Shown here piece after piece: positions 22,310-34,489 of a stretch of 64,000 nt of DNA; within the stretch, counting starts at the first letter, position 1, and each line of letters begins with the position of its first letter. The stretch comes from Dama dama (taxonomy: Eukaryota > Chordata > Mammalia > Artiodactyla > Cervidae), in NCBI RefSeq assembly GCF_033118175.1, contig NC_083688.1, forward strand, positions 1,863,001 through 1,927,000, given 5' to 3'. The notes under the pieces were generated by a model. The model was not told where the DNA came from and searched no databases. It was given only the letters and a program-made list of their open reading frames with translations. The translations under genes were made by a program, and so were the position numbers.

Positions 22310-22885
22310 TAGTCAAAGGTTTAGTCTTCTTTCTCCCAAGAGTCCCATGTAACGTCTCCAGAGCACATAGGGTGTTCCATGGTGTCAGGGACCCAAGATC
22401 CTTCACTTCTGATGCTCTCGTGTATGACCCTCTTCTTAACTTTGCCTCAAAGTCTGAGAAGGCTGCTCCAGCTCCAGCCCTTGGGACTGCATTCCAACCA
22501 GGAGGAAGGGGGAAATGAAGGAAGAAGGATGCACTTCCTCCCTTAAGGCCCCTTCAGGAAGTTACACAGAACACCTTCACTGACATCCCACTGGTCAGAA
22601 TGCAGTCACATGGGCACACCTGCTGCAAGGGTGACTGGGAAATGTAGTCTTTATTTCACGCAGCCATGTGCCCAACCATTAGGGTTCTTCTATTACTATG
22701 GAAAGAGAAGAGCTGTTGAGTGGCTGAACTTTCTCACACAGACCATAAGCAAGCTTGTGGAGAGGAGACCTTGTCTTTGACTTTGTCTCTGAGGTCTTGT
22801 TACTTCATTGGTAATTAGCATACATCTCATCTCATGGAGCTGCTCTGAGGAATTCACAAGGAGATGACTGCTTTGTTAAGGCCTG
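22310..22885. other. Intron, nothing recognised
   Basis: Moderately A/T-balanced unique sequence without a gene signal. Confidence 0.4.
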
Positions 22886-22889
22886 TCTC

Positions 22890-23040
22890 CCCCAACTAGA
22901 TAGAACACCAGCTCCACGAGGACAGTGATTTTTGTCTGCATTGGTCAGAGCTGCACCTAGGGCAGCCGTGTCTAGCCGCACCGAGGAGAGGCCCCGACAC
23001 ATAGTAGGGACTCAGTAAAAATATACTGAATCAGTGAATA
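22890..23040 (+). repeat. L2 LINE 3' end
   Basis: CAGCTCCACGAGGACAGTGA and CCGACACATAGTAGGGACTC lead to AATATACTGAATCAGTGAAT, which is the L2 tail order. Confidence 0.75.
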
Positions 23041-23159
23041 GATGTGCCTTGAATGTCGTCTGTGTGTGAGGCACTATGCTGGGTATGGAACGGAGCAGGG
23101 AACGAGATGCCTTCCAGCTTTCACATCCCCATGGCATCAAGCCCAAAGCTGAACACACT

Positions 23160-23560
23160 AAGATAAATACCTATTACCTTGGATGAGATCTCGGTGCCAG
23201 CCAGAGTCCAGGCGTTTTAATTTTGTTTTGACAAAGAGGCTGATGGGAGAGGCTGGTGTCTCTGGGCTGCAGGCGGCCCTGGGGCGCCCCGGCCTGACCT
23301 TCCCCCTCTCAGCCCCCACGTTGTGCAGGACAGTAAAACATAATTGGCTCGCCCTACTTTTTAAGAGAATCCAGATTGAAGAATTGGGTTTTTTGGTGGG
23401 CTGACCTGTTTAAGAGCCTTAAGAGGAAGCTGGGAGTTTCAATTTTCCACTGCCAAAGCAAGGCTGTTTTTAGCTCAGCTTTGATGAAACAGCGGGAATC
23501 GGGTTCGGCCCTGGGTCACCCATCAGCTGACCTGGTTGGGAAAGGCCTCCTGAGGGGCCC
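23160..23560. promoter_or_regulatory. Unique stretch, candidate conserved element
   Basis: No repeat was recognised. CAGTAAAACATAATTGGCTC and the text to TTGATGAAACAGCGGG look unlike the decayed repeats around them. The role is an inference from texture only. Confidence 0.25.
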
Positions 23561-23704
23561 AGGGCTCAGATGCAGGTTTGCAGGGAAACAGGAGGTTTGT
23601 TTTATTCAAACGGAGTAATTGGTCCTGCTTTGAAGCAGCGCCAGGGCTGTCCTGAAGGAGACAGGGAGCGTTAGGCCACGCTCAGATGCTGGGCCCTCTT
23701 CATG

Positions 23705-23820
23705 GGCTCCTGGAGCCAAGCAGACCTGAGTCTCCACCCCAGCTCGTTCAGGCATTAGCTGTGTGACCTTAAACAAATTGCTTGCCCCCTCTGGGCCTCA
23801 GATTCCTAGGCTGTTCAACA
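23705..23820 (+). repeat. MIR SINE
   Basis: GCATTAGCTGTGTGACCTTA and CTCTGGGCCTCAGATTCC match the forward MIR core. Confidence 0.75.
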
Positions 23821-24439
23821 AAGTTTGTCATTTCGATCTCCCTGGGCAATCGTAGGTTCGACGACAGAAGGTCCGTGGACTGCCGCGTCCATCTCAGACT
23901 TTGAGGCTGCCTCCCCTGACTCTGTCCCTGCAGGAAGCCAGGCTGATTGACAGCCACAGTTGGGGGGGGCGGGGGCCAGGCTGGCTCCAGCCCCAGCAGG
24001 TGAGGCTTCTCCGAATCACAGTGCTTTGGTGTGCCATCTGCTTCTCTAAGGGTCAAGAACTGTCTTTGAGCCTCTTTTCTGATCCTTTTGTCAAACTGTG
24101 GTTGAAGAGATTGGCCTCTGGGCCACTGTGGTCCCATATTAAAGGGACCCATGTGATGGATTCTTACTGGAGTTTGCTTCCAGGAAAAAGTGGTCCCTAC
24201 AGATGAGGCGATCTGATCTTGGTCACCAGAAGGTACAGCCGGTCCGTGCACCCAGGGACCTATGCTGCTGCCTGCAGCTGGCAGGAGGCCCAGAGCAGAA
24301 ATCATTGCTCTAGAGCCTTACCCTTCTCCAGCCTAAGGGAGTGGGTTTCCATCCTGTCGCTGATTTGCTGCCTGGGGGAGCGAACTTGCAGAAGCCCAGA
24401 ACCCGGAAAGGTAACAAGCATGTGCATTCCAGACATCTT

Positions 24440-24810
24440 CTCTGGAGCCTGACTGCCAGGGTATAAGCCTCAGCTCCGCCATCCTTTGGCTGTGTGACCA
24501 TCAACAAGGTCTAAACAACACCCCTGTGCCTCAGTTTCCTTTTCTGTGAACTGGGCTGATGATACTAGTACCCAGCTCATGAGGTTGTGAAGGCCGATCT
24601 TTACTGGTGGGGAAACCCAGGCACGGATGTGAAGTTGCTTGTCCCAGATCCCTTGACTATAGCACGTTAAGGCTGGGAGCGTCTGACACACGGGAAGCTC
24701 CATTATTATTACTACTACTATTTTTCTTATTTCAGAGGGCTTCTGTGAGGGTTGAAAGGGGTTGAAAGGGCTTCTGTGAGGGTTGAAAGAGGCACCATGT
24801 GCCTCCCACG
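24440..24810 (+). repeat. MIR SINEs with a short internal duplication
   Basis: TTGGCTGTGTGACCATCAACA, GTGCCTCAGTTTCCTTTTCT and GTGAACTGGGCTGATGATAC are MIR. Further on, GGCTTCTGTGAGGGTTGAAAG occurs twice (24738 and 24769). Confidence 0.7.
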
Positions 24811-24819
24811 GGGTCTTGC

Positions 24820-27415
24820 ACACAGGAGGTGCTCAATGAACCACTGCCGTGCAAAGATGAGTGAGGCACACGCTCCTGAGGCGCTCTCAGTCCCGTGGCC
24901 TGACTCTGCCTGACCCACAGTAGGGGCGCAGCCGTGTTCACTGAACACGGTCAGAGTGGTCACTGATGCCAGGAAGTGCCTGGGTCCCTGGGACAGCCGC
25001 GGTCCACACCCCCTCCTGCTGAAGGCGGGCTTGTTTGCAATGGGCTTGGCGTCTTCCTGGTGTCAGCTGTCACACACTGCCGGTTCAGAGGCAAAGCAGA
25101 GATTCTTGTTTAAAAGCAAAGCGCCCACAGGGATAGAAAGGAAGCCAGCACAGCCCCGTGGCCTCAGCCTTTCTGCCTGCCTTCTAGTTGCCTCACTGGC
25201 CAGCTTCCCTGGTCTGAGTTCCCTTTGGCCCGCTGCCTGGTTTCTAGTTCCCTATTGCCCAGCATCCTTCTCCACGGGGCATACATCCCACGCCATGTGC
25301 TTGCAGGGCCTGGGGTGGCGGCGTGGGGTGGAGACGAGGTAGAAGGACCATCCTGAACCCTCGGGCCCTCCCGCCCTTGCCGGTCTCCCAGCCCAGACCC
25401 TGTGTTGAGCGGGCTGACCATGAGGGACTAAATGGATCAGTCAGGATGTGGAGGAGAGAGCAGTTTCCATGGCAGCGGCAAGAGGCTAGAGAAGAGAGGC
25501 CAGGAGCGGAAGGGGAGGGGAGAGAGCGGGAGGGGTCAGCACGGGAGGAGCAGGGAGGGGCACACCGCAGGCCAGAGGGGCAAGGATGGGGTCAGCGGAG
25601 AGACGGGGAGCTGGGGCTGGGGTTTGGGGCCGAAGCTCAGGGCAGCAGCTGAGCAGGGTGGGAAGGGCCAGGATGGACGGCATGGTGACCCCCACCTTCC
25701 ACCAACCGGGCATCAACAAGGCCGGAGCAGCAGGGACCAGTGATTCTAAGTGTCATCATCCGGCATCCTGGTTACCAACTTCCCGGGCATCCCAGGCTAG
25801 GATCCCTCCATCTAGAAGGTTCCTTGAGAATTCATCTTTGGAAGATAACATTTGGTTTCCCATAGTCTTTTTTCCATCTTGGAAACAGGTCACTCCCCAT
25901 TGGCCTACTGGGAAATCCCAGCTGCCTTCTCTGGAGCACCTCTCTGGGCAGGAATGAGGGGGCTTCCACAGTGACCTTGTTTCAGCCTCAGAACAAAAGT
26001 CTCGCTGTGGCGGTGATGCAGAGGCCAAGGAGCAGCGAGGCAGGTGGGGGACCCCGCGGGGGACGAGCTGTGTTTGGATAAGCACCCGCCTCCCCTGCAC
26101 CTTCCTGTCCAGTGCACAGGGTCCCTTCTTGGTGAAATGCTAGAACCGAGCAGGGTGCGGCTTGGGGTGAGCCAGCGGGAGGCAAGCCGCTTCCCTGGGA
26201 AAGTCAGCAGACGGGCAGGGTGGAGTCTCACAGGTCCTCACCCTCAGTGTAGGGAGGGGCTGTCCCTCTGCAGCACTTGGACCCTAATTTTAATGCCTTA
26301 ATGCTCACAGGAAGGAATTGCTCATACACAAATCTGGGCCGGGAGCAGGGCCCAAGGTGGGTCTGAGGTCCCTGGATGGGGGGTGGGGGAAGACCAAGGC
26401 AAGGCGGGGAGGGGCTGGGAAGGGCGCTAGCCTATTCCGGAACTTCTCGCCTTGCCCCCCTCCTCTATCATCCTCCCTCGAACCGCCAGCCCTGCCAGCC
26501 CTGCCTCTGATTGGAAGCCACAGACGTTTCATCCCCACTGAGAGGTTTTATGATGGAAACCATTTTCAGGTTGAAAAGGGGGATGAAAACCACGCTCATG
26601 GCTTTTTAAAGGCTCTGGGGGGGGAAAAAAGAGTTTAGGCAGTTTCTGGAAAGAAGGGGAAAACACACAAGGAAAAGGAATAAAGCTCTCGGCGCCGAGG
26701 GAAGGGCTCCCGGGACTCTCCCAGGCCTCCTGTGCAGGGTCCCTCTCCCTCCCAAGCCCGGGTCCCCAGGGCCCCTCCAGCTCGAGACAGCCTGTTCACC
26801 TCTACCTGGGGCTGCTCAAGTTCCCCAGGTGAGCCCGCCACTTTTAGACTGGCCAACCCTCAACTGGCTCCTCGGCCCGAGCGGCTGTCTGGAAGCCAGG
26901 TCCCCAGCTGTGGGCTTCTGGCCCCTTGGAGCGGTTCTGATGGTCCTTCTCTGACTTGGCTCAGGGGCGAGTTGGACCCACACTCTCCAGCTCTGCGTTG
27001 TAAAAATAGCACCCGATTTTTCCGGCTCTCTGAGACCCTGACTCATAGAGTCTCTGGCGATCATAGTGCTAGTTCAGTGAAAACCTATTCTGCCCCCCCA
27101 ACCCCCACCCTGCGGGGGCTCTGTAACCCCAGCACCCACCTCAGACCACCCTGCAGGGGGCCGTCTGGGGCTTTCCCAGGGCCCTGTCTGGGTCAGCTGG
27201 CACAGGGCGCCTCCCTCTGCAGCCGTGACCTGCCGCTCACCGCTTCTGGACCGAGTCAAGCTACTCTTCCCTCCAGGGTGCTCGTGTGTTACATGGAAGG
27301 TGACCGACATCCTGATTCGCCCGAAGCTGAAGGGTTCCTGGGACACTGGATCTTCAGTGCTAAACCCAGGAAACTCTTAGACAAACCAGAACTTGCTAGC
27401 TGGTTAAGAGCAAGG
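24820..27415. other. GC-rich intron with purine-rich segments, no gene recognised
   Basis: Positions 25440-25680 are G/A-rich. The open frame at 26732-27445 and others nearby show no domain, no repeat-protein signal and no similarity I know. Confidence 0.45.
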
Positions 27416-27418
27416 CTG

Positions 27419-27623
27419 GGAACTTCCATATGGTCCAGTGGCTAAGACTCATGCTCCCCAATGCAGAGGGCCCAGGTTCAATCCCTGGTCAGGGAACTAG
27501 CTCCCACACGCCACAACTAAAGATTCCGTGTGCTGCTGTGAAGACAGAGGGTCCCGTGTGCTGCACCTAAGACCCAGGGCAGCCAAATAAATAAATATTA
27601 AAAAAAAAAAAAAAAAAAAAAAA
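27419..27623 (+). mobile_element. CHR-type SINE with poly-A tail
   Basis: ACTTCCATATGGTCCAGTGG, CCCAGGTTCAATCCCTGG and the AAATAAATAAATATT tail lead into a run of about 25 A (27599-27623). A pure A-run suggests a rather young copy or secondary growth of the tail. Confidence 0.9.
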
Positions 27624-30160
27624 CCGACCCGGCTGGACTGGGAGGTCTGATACTAAGGAGGAAAACCCCCAGGCTCATCCACGTACCACCCGAGCCCGTA
27701 GGACAGATCCGTTCACGAAGGGGAAGCCTTCTCCTCCACCAGCCTCTCTGCCTGGCGCACTCTCTACGGCTGCACACCCGTCCCGGGGATGGTCTCCCCA
27801 GGCTGCTCCTGGAAAGGGCTTACCGGAGGAGAACACCCAGGATTTGGTCCAAAGGAGGTGAAGGAATGCTTCTGACTCATCAGGTCACAGGCAGCTTCCC
27901 CAAGAGTGCATTAACCAAGGGAGACTCAGGTCTTACCATTTCAGGTGACTTTAGCCAAGTTCACGCCAAAAGAGATGAGACCCTTTGTCCTGGACCCAAA
28001 CCTAGGCTCTGCGTCCCACTTTCTCGGCTGACCTTGAGGGTAGACTCACCTCCAGGAGGCCAGGAAAGACTGAGGACACTTCATCTGTTTCAGAAACTGG
28101 GGCACGGGGACCAGCTGCAGGCGTGGTCCCGGAGGGCGGGCTGAGATTCAGCGTCAGGTCGGTGTAAGATGAGAGCGATGAGGGCCGCCTGGCCAGCTTC
28201 ATGGCAGCCCCTGGTGGTTTCAAGGACCCACAGAGCTGCAAAATCCACCCACCTCAGTCAAATTCCATTCAACCGTACCGTCAGCGCCTTCCAGGCTCCA
28301 GCTTTGGTGAAGCCAATGAAGGGGGACTCCCCAGTGTGTCTACTGGGAGAGGGCCGGTTTAAACAGAGGGATGGAGCCAAGGCAGAGGGAGGAGGGCTGA
28401 GGACCTGAGACCTGCCTGGAGCTTTTTAGAAACTCCTAAGACCCGGTCCAGAAACCTACTTGAATCTTCATTTGAACCAGATCCCCAGGGGATTCTCCAG
28501 CACATTCGAATTGGAGCCCGGCACCCCCGGACCTTCCCAAGGTCTCCCGTAGAGGATCCCATCCCAAGATAAGACCTAGGTCCAGACAGGCCCTTTCTTT
28601 CCTGGCCACAGCTGCTTCCTCAGACCTGCCAGTTGCAACAAATGCTACCCACAGCAGCCAGTCCATTTCTGACTGCGTGGGGCAGTGTGTGTGTGGGGGT
28701 AGACGGGTGGGGTGTGCAGCCATCCAAGTCCCATGGGGGGAAAGTTAGACGTGGCGAGGGCGGCTGGGTGGGGGTTGGGGAAGCTGGGGCCGGCTGAGCA
28801 GGTGACCCCGGGGCCACTGGACTGAACCAACGGAACCTGGCTGTCCGTGGCCTCCCACCCAGGCTCCGCAAACTGCACAGGTGTGCGGGAGGGGCAGGTG
28901 CCTCGACCCGCACCCCTGCCTTTTATCGGAGAGCAGCGTCTCGTTAGCAAACGGCCCTGCAGCACCCAAGGCTGCCAGGCCTCGTGGCCGTTTCTGTTAG
29001 CTCTGCCTCAGAGCCCTGCAGAGCCAGCATTCTGCAACAGGGCCTCCAGTGTCACGGGGCCATGACATTTAAACTTGGGGAGGAAGCAGGTGTTGGAGGG
29101 AGGGAGAAGCAAGGTCCGGGCCTCGGGGAATGTGAAGCCAATCAGGGAAGCATGGCGGGCACAGGAACAGTAAAACTTCATTCCTTTCCACTTGAGATCT
29201 TTCCAGCAAGCATCATGGACAGCTGGGCAGGCACCCGGCTAATAGGATTGCGGGGGTGGGGGGGGGGGCTGTTTAACCTACTTGCAAGAACGAACTATTT
29301 CCAGGCTCCTTAGAAGCTCCATTTCTATGCAAACAATGGTTATACAAATGAAAGGCTCTCTCATCTCTTCATTAAAGCAGAACCTCAAAGGACCAATCAC
29401 TACCTGAATCTTTTCCATTAGCCCGGAATGAGGTACAGTCTACATAAACGAAGACCCCTGCATGACAAAATGCCTTTGAAACAGGGTAGATTATCAAAGT
29501 TCGGTTCTGACAAGTCTTCTTATTCTGTTGCTGAATTTTGGCAAGAGATGTGAGGCCACACACCCCTTTCTTCCCTCCATCCCAGCCTCCCTCCCTCCTC
29601 TGTGGGTTCAGGGCCTGATTAGGAGGGTCCCAAGGCCAGACTGGGTTTGGGCTTGATCCTCCAGGAGCTGGAAGCCATGGGATGGTTTTAAATCGAGAGA
29701 ACCAGATCCTCACTGTGATAAGGCCACTCTGGCAGCAGGCAGCAGACTCGGGGAGGGCGAGATGGCAAGAATGAAGACAGAGGTGGAGCGGGTCCAGGTG
29801 GAGCAGAATCCGCAGGGTGGAGGGAAGGCGCTGACCGCGGACCACCTGTCCTGCGAGTGCCCATCCCCTGAAAGAAGATGAGAAGAAAATGGGGTCGGAG
29901 GCAAATGTCACCCACACTTTCCCCATCGGGAAGTCCTGCAGCCCCCACCCTCCTTCCCCACCCTCCTTCACACGATGCCAACAGGACTTGCTATTTCGGC
30001 TTAGAGCAGCATTTTAAAAGTAGAAATAAGGTAATGTAGAAGGAGCTGCTTCTAAAAGGAGCACCCCAGGTAGAGCGCGCAGAGGCAGAAAGCCATAAAA
30101 AGCCCAGAGGTCTTCATATCATCTCTGTATGAAAGCAGTTAGGCTGCGTCTTATCATTAA
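27624..30160. other. Intron, mainly unrecognised
   Basis: G-rich runs occur at 28680-28800 and 29248-29270 (11-G run). No coding signal was accepted; the 199-aa frame on the minus strand (29372-29971) has no recognisable domain. Confidence 0.4.
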
Positions 30161-30164
30161 AATA

Positions 30165-30611
30165 CGCCCAGCCACGCCACTCCCTGGTGTGGACCCAGGA
30201 GAGATGAAAGCATACGTTCATACAAAGACTTGTCCACATAGGTTCACAGCCGCTTTATTGTCCTGGCCAGAGAGCAGCTCAAGCATGCGTCAGCAGGTCA
30301 GTGGATAGATCGGAGGGGGTATATCTATGCCACGGGAGGCCGCTCAGCCTTAAAAGGGAACAGGCTAGTGACAAAGGCAACATAAATGGGTCTCAATAAT
30401 GATGAGTGAGAGAAACCAAACAAAAAACCGTGCATGTTCTACGGTTCAATTTACATGAATCCCTGGAAAGCATGAGCCTAGCGAACAGTGGCAGAGAGTG
30501 GGTCAGTGATTGCCTGGGGTTGGGGCAGAGTAGGGATACAAGGAAACTTCCGGGGGTGATATGTTTACTATCTTGACTATGGCAATGGCTTCGGTGGTGT
30601 GTATACACGGC
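30165..30611 (+). mobile_element. L1 (L1M-type) 3' fragment
   Basis: CCACTCCCTGGTGTGGACCC, AGATGAAAGCATACGTTCAT, CTTAAAAGGGAACAGG and TGCCTGGGGTTGGGGCAGAG match, in order, the end of ORF2 and the 3' UTR of old L1 families. Confidence 0.75.
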
Positions 30612-30827
30612 GTGGGTGCGTGTGACAAGCCGCTTCAGTTGGGTCTGACTCTTTGTGACCCCATGGACTGTAGCCCACCAAACTCCTCTGTCCATGGGAT
30701 TCTCCAGGCAAGAACACTGGAGTGGGTTGCCATTTCCTCCTCCAGGGGATCTTCCTGACCCAGGGGACTGAACCCTGGTCTCCTACATTGCAGGCAGATT
30801 CTTGACCATCTGAGCCACCGGGGATAT
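30612..30827 (-). mobile_element. Bov-tA/BovA SINE
   Basis: GTTGGGTCTGACTCTTTGTG, CCATGGACTGTAGCCCACCA and the reverse head ending CATCTGAGCCACCGGGGA. It lies at the 3' edge of the L1. Confidence 0.95.
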
Positions 30828-30999
30828 TCAATACTTTATTGTAAAATCGACTTTGTGTTAGATGGTTTTGACCAACTATAGGCTAATGGTAGTGTCCTGA
30901 GCACATTTAAGACAAGGCTAAGCTATGATACTCAGTAGGTTAGGTGTAGTAAATATGTTTTTAGCTTGATATTTTCAACTTTTAACGGGTTTATCAGGA

Positions 31000-31095
31000 T
31001 GTGACCTCCTTGTAAGTCAAGGAAGATCTCTATTGCTCTGTCTCCTGCCATGCTAGGCGCTCAGCACTGCAAACACAGTAGATGCTTAAGAGTTT
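31000..31095 (+). repeat. L2 3' end fragment
   Basis: TCTCTATTGCTCTGTCTCCTG and CACAGTAGATGCTTAAGAG resemble the end of L2. Confidence 0.45.
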
Positions 31096-31684
31096 ATTTC
31101 AAAATTTTAATCCATTAATGGCGCAGGGGAAAATCTGACAGCGCCAGGCTCTTCTCTAAGTGCATATGCATTTCATTAATTTAGGTTTCAGGTCTCAGCA
31201 AAAGTCCCTTACTGGATCATCTGATTCACCAACAATACAGGAAGAGTAACTCTAAACTCTGCAGCCTGTTTCCTCCTAGCCCCGCCCTCTGCTCCCAAGT
31301 CCGTGATCTCCAGTCTGGGAGAATCTAGAACTCTTCCCAGTGGAGAGACAAAGTCAGGAAAGGAAGGATGATCAGAGGCTGTAAAGTCAGGCGGGTGTGG
31401 AGAATGTGACTACAAAGGGCTCTGCAATTAAGCGGCCCACCGGAAGGTGGAAGAAGGGAATTTAGGAAAATAAAAGACCATCCCATTTCTCCCAGCAGGG
31501 AGGGGCAGATGGCTCTTATTACCTGGAGAGGTAACGAGGCTCAAAATAGAAAATACGCTGAAGAGCAGTGGAGGCAAATTCCAGTTCCAAGGATCTCAAT
31601 TAATTTTCTGGGGAAGGAAGATCTGAGAAGCAGTGTGGGGACGTGACTGGGGCTTCCAAAGACCTCTCTTGGTCCTCGGCATTC

Positions 31685-31860
31685 ATGAGACTTGGTTTTG
31701 AATCATAGCACCCACCTACTCCCTCTATGACCTCCCTCTTCTCTGGATGCCTCAGTTTCCTCATCTGTACAATGGGGGTAATATTATTGCTATATAATAC
31801 ATACCAGAGCTGGTTTAGACATGGCATCATAATAGGGTAGTGTCAAGGACCCAAGGAGAT
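31685..31860 (+). repeat. MIR SINE
   Basis: GAATCATAGCACCCACCTAC, GCCTCAGTTTCCTCATCTGT and ACAATGGGGGTAATATTATT match the forward MIR closely. Confidence 0.85.
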
Positions 31861-31919
31861 AGGGTAACACAATGCTTCTCATTGTAAATCTCTGTAAATA
31901 TCAGCTCCTCCTAAAGGCT

Positions 31920-32065
31920 ACAGTGCCATGAGGCAGGTATTGGAGCACTCATTTATGAGCTGGAGAAACCAAAGCTCGAAGAAGCCAAAGAGCTTTATTC
32001 AACCTCATGCAGCTAGTCAGGTGCAGAGCCCAGACCAGAACCAAGGGTGCCTAGCTCCTGGCCCT
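31920..32065 (-). repeat. MIR SINE
   Basis: CATTTATGAGCTGGAGAAAC, TCATGCAGCTAGTCAGGTG and CAGAGCCCAGACCAGAACC match the reverse MIR core. Confidence 0.7.
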
Positions 32066-32589
32066 GATAGCTTCTGCTGCCCTCGTTCATATAGTGAATA
32101 TTCCTGGAGAACCTACCACGTGGCCAGGCTCACCTTTAAGGAGCTTATCTGCTTCCCTGGGAAGGAAGACAAATGGGAACCAATGTAGCATGATATGGAT
32201 AGGGTAGGTGCTCCAGACAGACACAGCCCTGGGGAGGTGGAGAGGGACTCTGTCTGCACCGGGCATGGGCAGTCAGGGCAGCCTGCCTGGCAGAGGCAGC
32301 ATCTGAATGTGAAGCCTAAGGGCCACTAGGTACCTAGTGATTCTGGTCCGTTGGGCTCTCAAGCCACATCAGCTCTGAGTTAAGCCCTTGAATTATCCCA
32401 CATATCTTCTCAACTGTCTGACGGAGAGGGGTCATGAATGGGGAAAGCGAGACTCAACTGCCAGGCTTTGAAAGAGGGCTAGAGGCTTGTCATGGGAACA
32501 AGAAAGGAAGAGTGGTCCAAGCTGAGGGAACAGGCTGGACAAAGATTCACAGATGCAGGGAAGAGCCCTTGGCATCTCCGTGTGACCTG

Positions 32590-32920
32590 CCCAGGCCCCG
32601 AGCCCTAAGGCTCAGCGCAGGCGTAGTGCAAGCAGGCGTGAATACCTGTGCTCAGCGTGGATGGCCTACGGCCCTGGCCTCGGACCTGGGGAAGCCCCAG
32701 TGCCCAGGCTTTGCCCGGCCTCGCCTGAGCCGGGGGGCCGTGGGGACAGCCAGTGGGCCCGGCTGTCTCTGTGCCCAGCTTTTCACACACGGTTACTCGG
32801 CCTTCGGAACCACCGTCCGTGTTAGTAAACTCCGGCTGCTAAAGTGTATTACACTGAACTCGCCAGAAACCTTTGCCGCTATTAATGGTTTATTGATTGC
32901 AGCCCATGGCTGATGAGAGT
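32590..32920. promoter_or_regulatory. CpG-rich block followed by an unusual unique stretch
   Basis: By hand about 17 CpGs lie in 32590-32825. The following 32820-32920 (GCTAAAGTGTATTACACTG, CTATTAATGGTTTATTGATT) is A/T-rich and not a known repeat. This could be an intronic enhancer; that is an inference. Confidence 0.3.
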
Positions 32921-32924
32921 AGGT

Positions 32925-33790
32925 CTCCTCACCCCCAGCCCCCTCGGGGCCCTGCTATCTGCGGGAGGCCTTCTAGTCAGCATGCAGATCAATGCCACTC
33001 AAATCTGGAGAAAAAGGGGGTCTCCCGGCCACTTAATCCACTTCAAGAGGATAACACTGAAGGCAGAGGCTCAGATGAGGTGCTGAGAAGAGGCGGATTG
33101 GTCCAGATCAGAGCTATGGGTAGAAGCTGCTGAATCTGCAGACAGGAGTGAGCATTTGCCTCCACCTGGGGGAGGGGATGGGGCCACGGCATGGTCTGTA
33201 GCAGAGACTCACACCACGGCTTTCTGGACGGTCTTGCTGTCCACTCATGTTGTAACCCTTGTCTGAGTACCTACCACGATGACAAGCACTCTGCAAGAAG
33301 GCCCTGGGACACTCTGGGAAGCCAGCTCGATGCAGACCCAGCCTTCAGGGATTCTCATTGTGTATGGTGGGGGAGGGGATGTCTGTGAGTCACTAATGTA
33401 AGTCACTAAGTTACAATGTAGACAAGGACTAAGAAGAGAGGTGCAGACACCTGCTCTAAGAGTCAGCTATCGCTACATAACAAGCAGCCCCAAATCCAGA
33501 TGGTTTAAAGCACCAGCCACCTATTATTGCTCAGGAGGGTAGGGGCTGGCCGGGTTTACTCCGAAGTGTGGCCTTGCCTGGACCAACTGAGCAAGTGGGA
33601 GCTCCCTCCACTCACTCTCAGCCTCCATCAGAGGCTTGTTCTCAGGACAGAGGCAGAGGGTGGAGAGAGAGAGTTAGGTGGAGAGGGAGAGACAGAGACC
33701 ATTCTTTTGAAACTTAAACTTGGAATTTGCATGCCATCATCACTTTCACCACTATTAGTTGAAGCAAGTCATAAGGCCAAGAATGGGGAA
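32925..33790. other. Intron, nothing recognised
   Basis: GTAAGTCACTAAG-type text near 33400 and a purine-rich patch near 33640 are visible. No gene was accepted. Confidence 0.4.
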
Positions 33791-33813
33791 ATAGATTCCA
33801 CTTCTAAGTGGGA

Positions 33814-33985
33814 GGGCTTCACTCCTCGCTCAGGTGCAAGTAAAGAATCTGCTTGCAATGTGGGAGATCTGGGTTTGGTCCCTGGGTCGGGAAGATCCCC
33901 TGGAGGAGGGCATGGCAACCCACTCCAGTATTCTTGCCTGGAGAATCCCCATGAACAGAGGAACCTGGTGGGCTACAGTGGAGAA
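33814..33985 (+). mobile_element. Bov-tA SINE with 20-bp target-site duplication
   Basis: The element runs from GGCTTCACTCCTCGCTCAGG to GGTGGGCTACAGTGG and lacks the usual 3' tail. The flanks at 33794-33813 and 33986-34005 are direct repeats agreeing at 18 of 20 positions. Confidence 0.95.
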
Positions 33986-34234
33986 GACTCCACTTCTAGG
34001 TGGGAAGAGCTATATAGGCATTTTGCAAGATACAGGGAGGCTGTTAATCCAGGTCACCACGGTAATCAATCCTCCATAGCCACCTAGTCCAGGTGGTCAC
34101 TTTCTAAGTAACTGTTTAACTTGAAGGTTGTAGCCAGAGGAATAAAATGCAACATTCACAGGAAAACAGACTGTTGCAATCACAAGTGCTAACTCAGAAA
34201 AGAAACTTGGCTCAAGGCACCCGTGAGTGTTACC

Positions 34235-34480
34235 GATAATGGATCCTGGATGGGATTTTGAAACGGAAAAGAGACATTAGTGGAAAAACTGGTGCAATTT
34301 GGGTAGAGTCTGGAGTTGAATAAATAATGATGCATTAATGCCGGTTCTTAGTCTGACCAACTGTACTGTGATCATGTAAGAGTTAACAAAGGGGGACCCA
34401 TGAGGGGTGTTGGGGAACTCCGTTCTCTGTGCAACTTTTCTGTAAATCTAAAATAATTCCAAAATCAAAAGTCTGTTTTT
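34235..34480 (+). mobile_element. Old L1 or MaLR-like 3' fragment
   Basis: GAGACATTAGTGGAAAAACTGG, AACTGTACTGTGATCATGTAAG and a TAATTCCAAAATCAAAAG end recall a common mammalian LINE 3' UTR. The class is probable, the family is not certain. Confidence 0.5.
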
Positions 34481-34489
34481 AAAAAGGGA

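Noticed and set aside
26732..27445. 237-aa open frame on the + strand
   Set aside because: GC-rich intron makes long frames by chance; no domain, no similarity I know, and the 3' end runs into a CHR SINE.
29372..29971. 199-aa open frame on the - strand
   Set aside because: No recognisable domain and no splice-bounded similarity; overlapping frames on the same strand look equally good.
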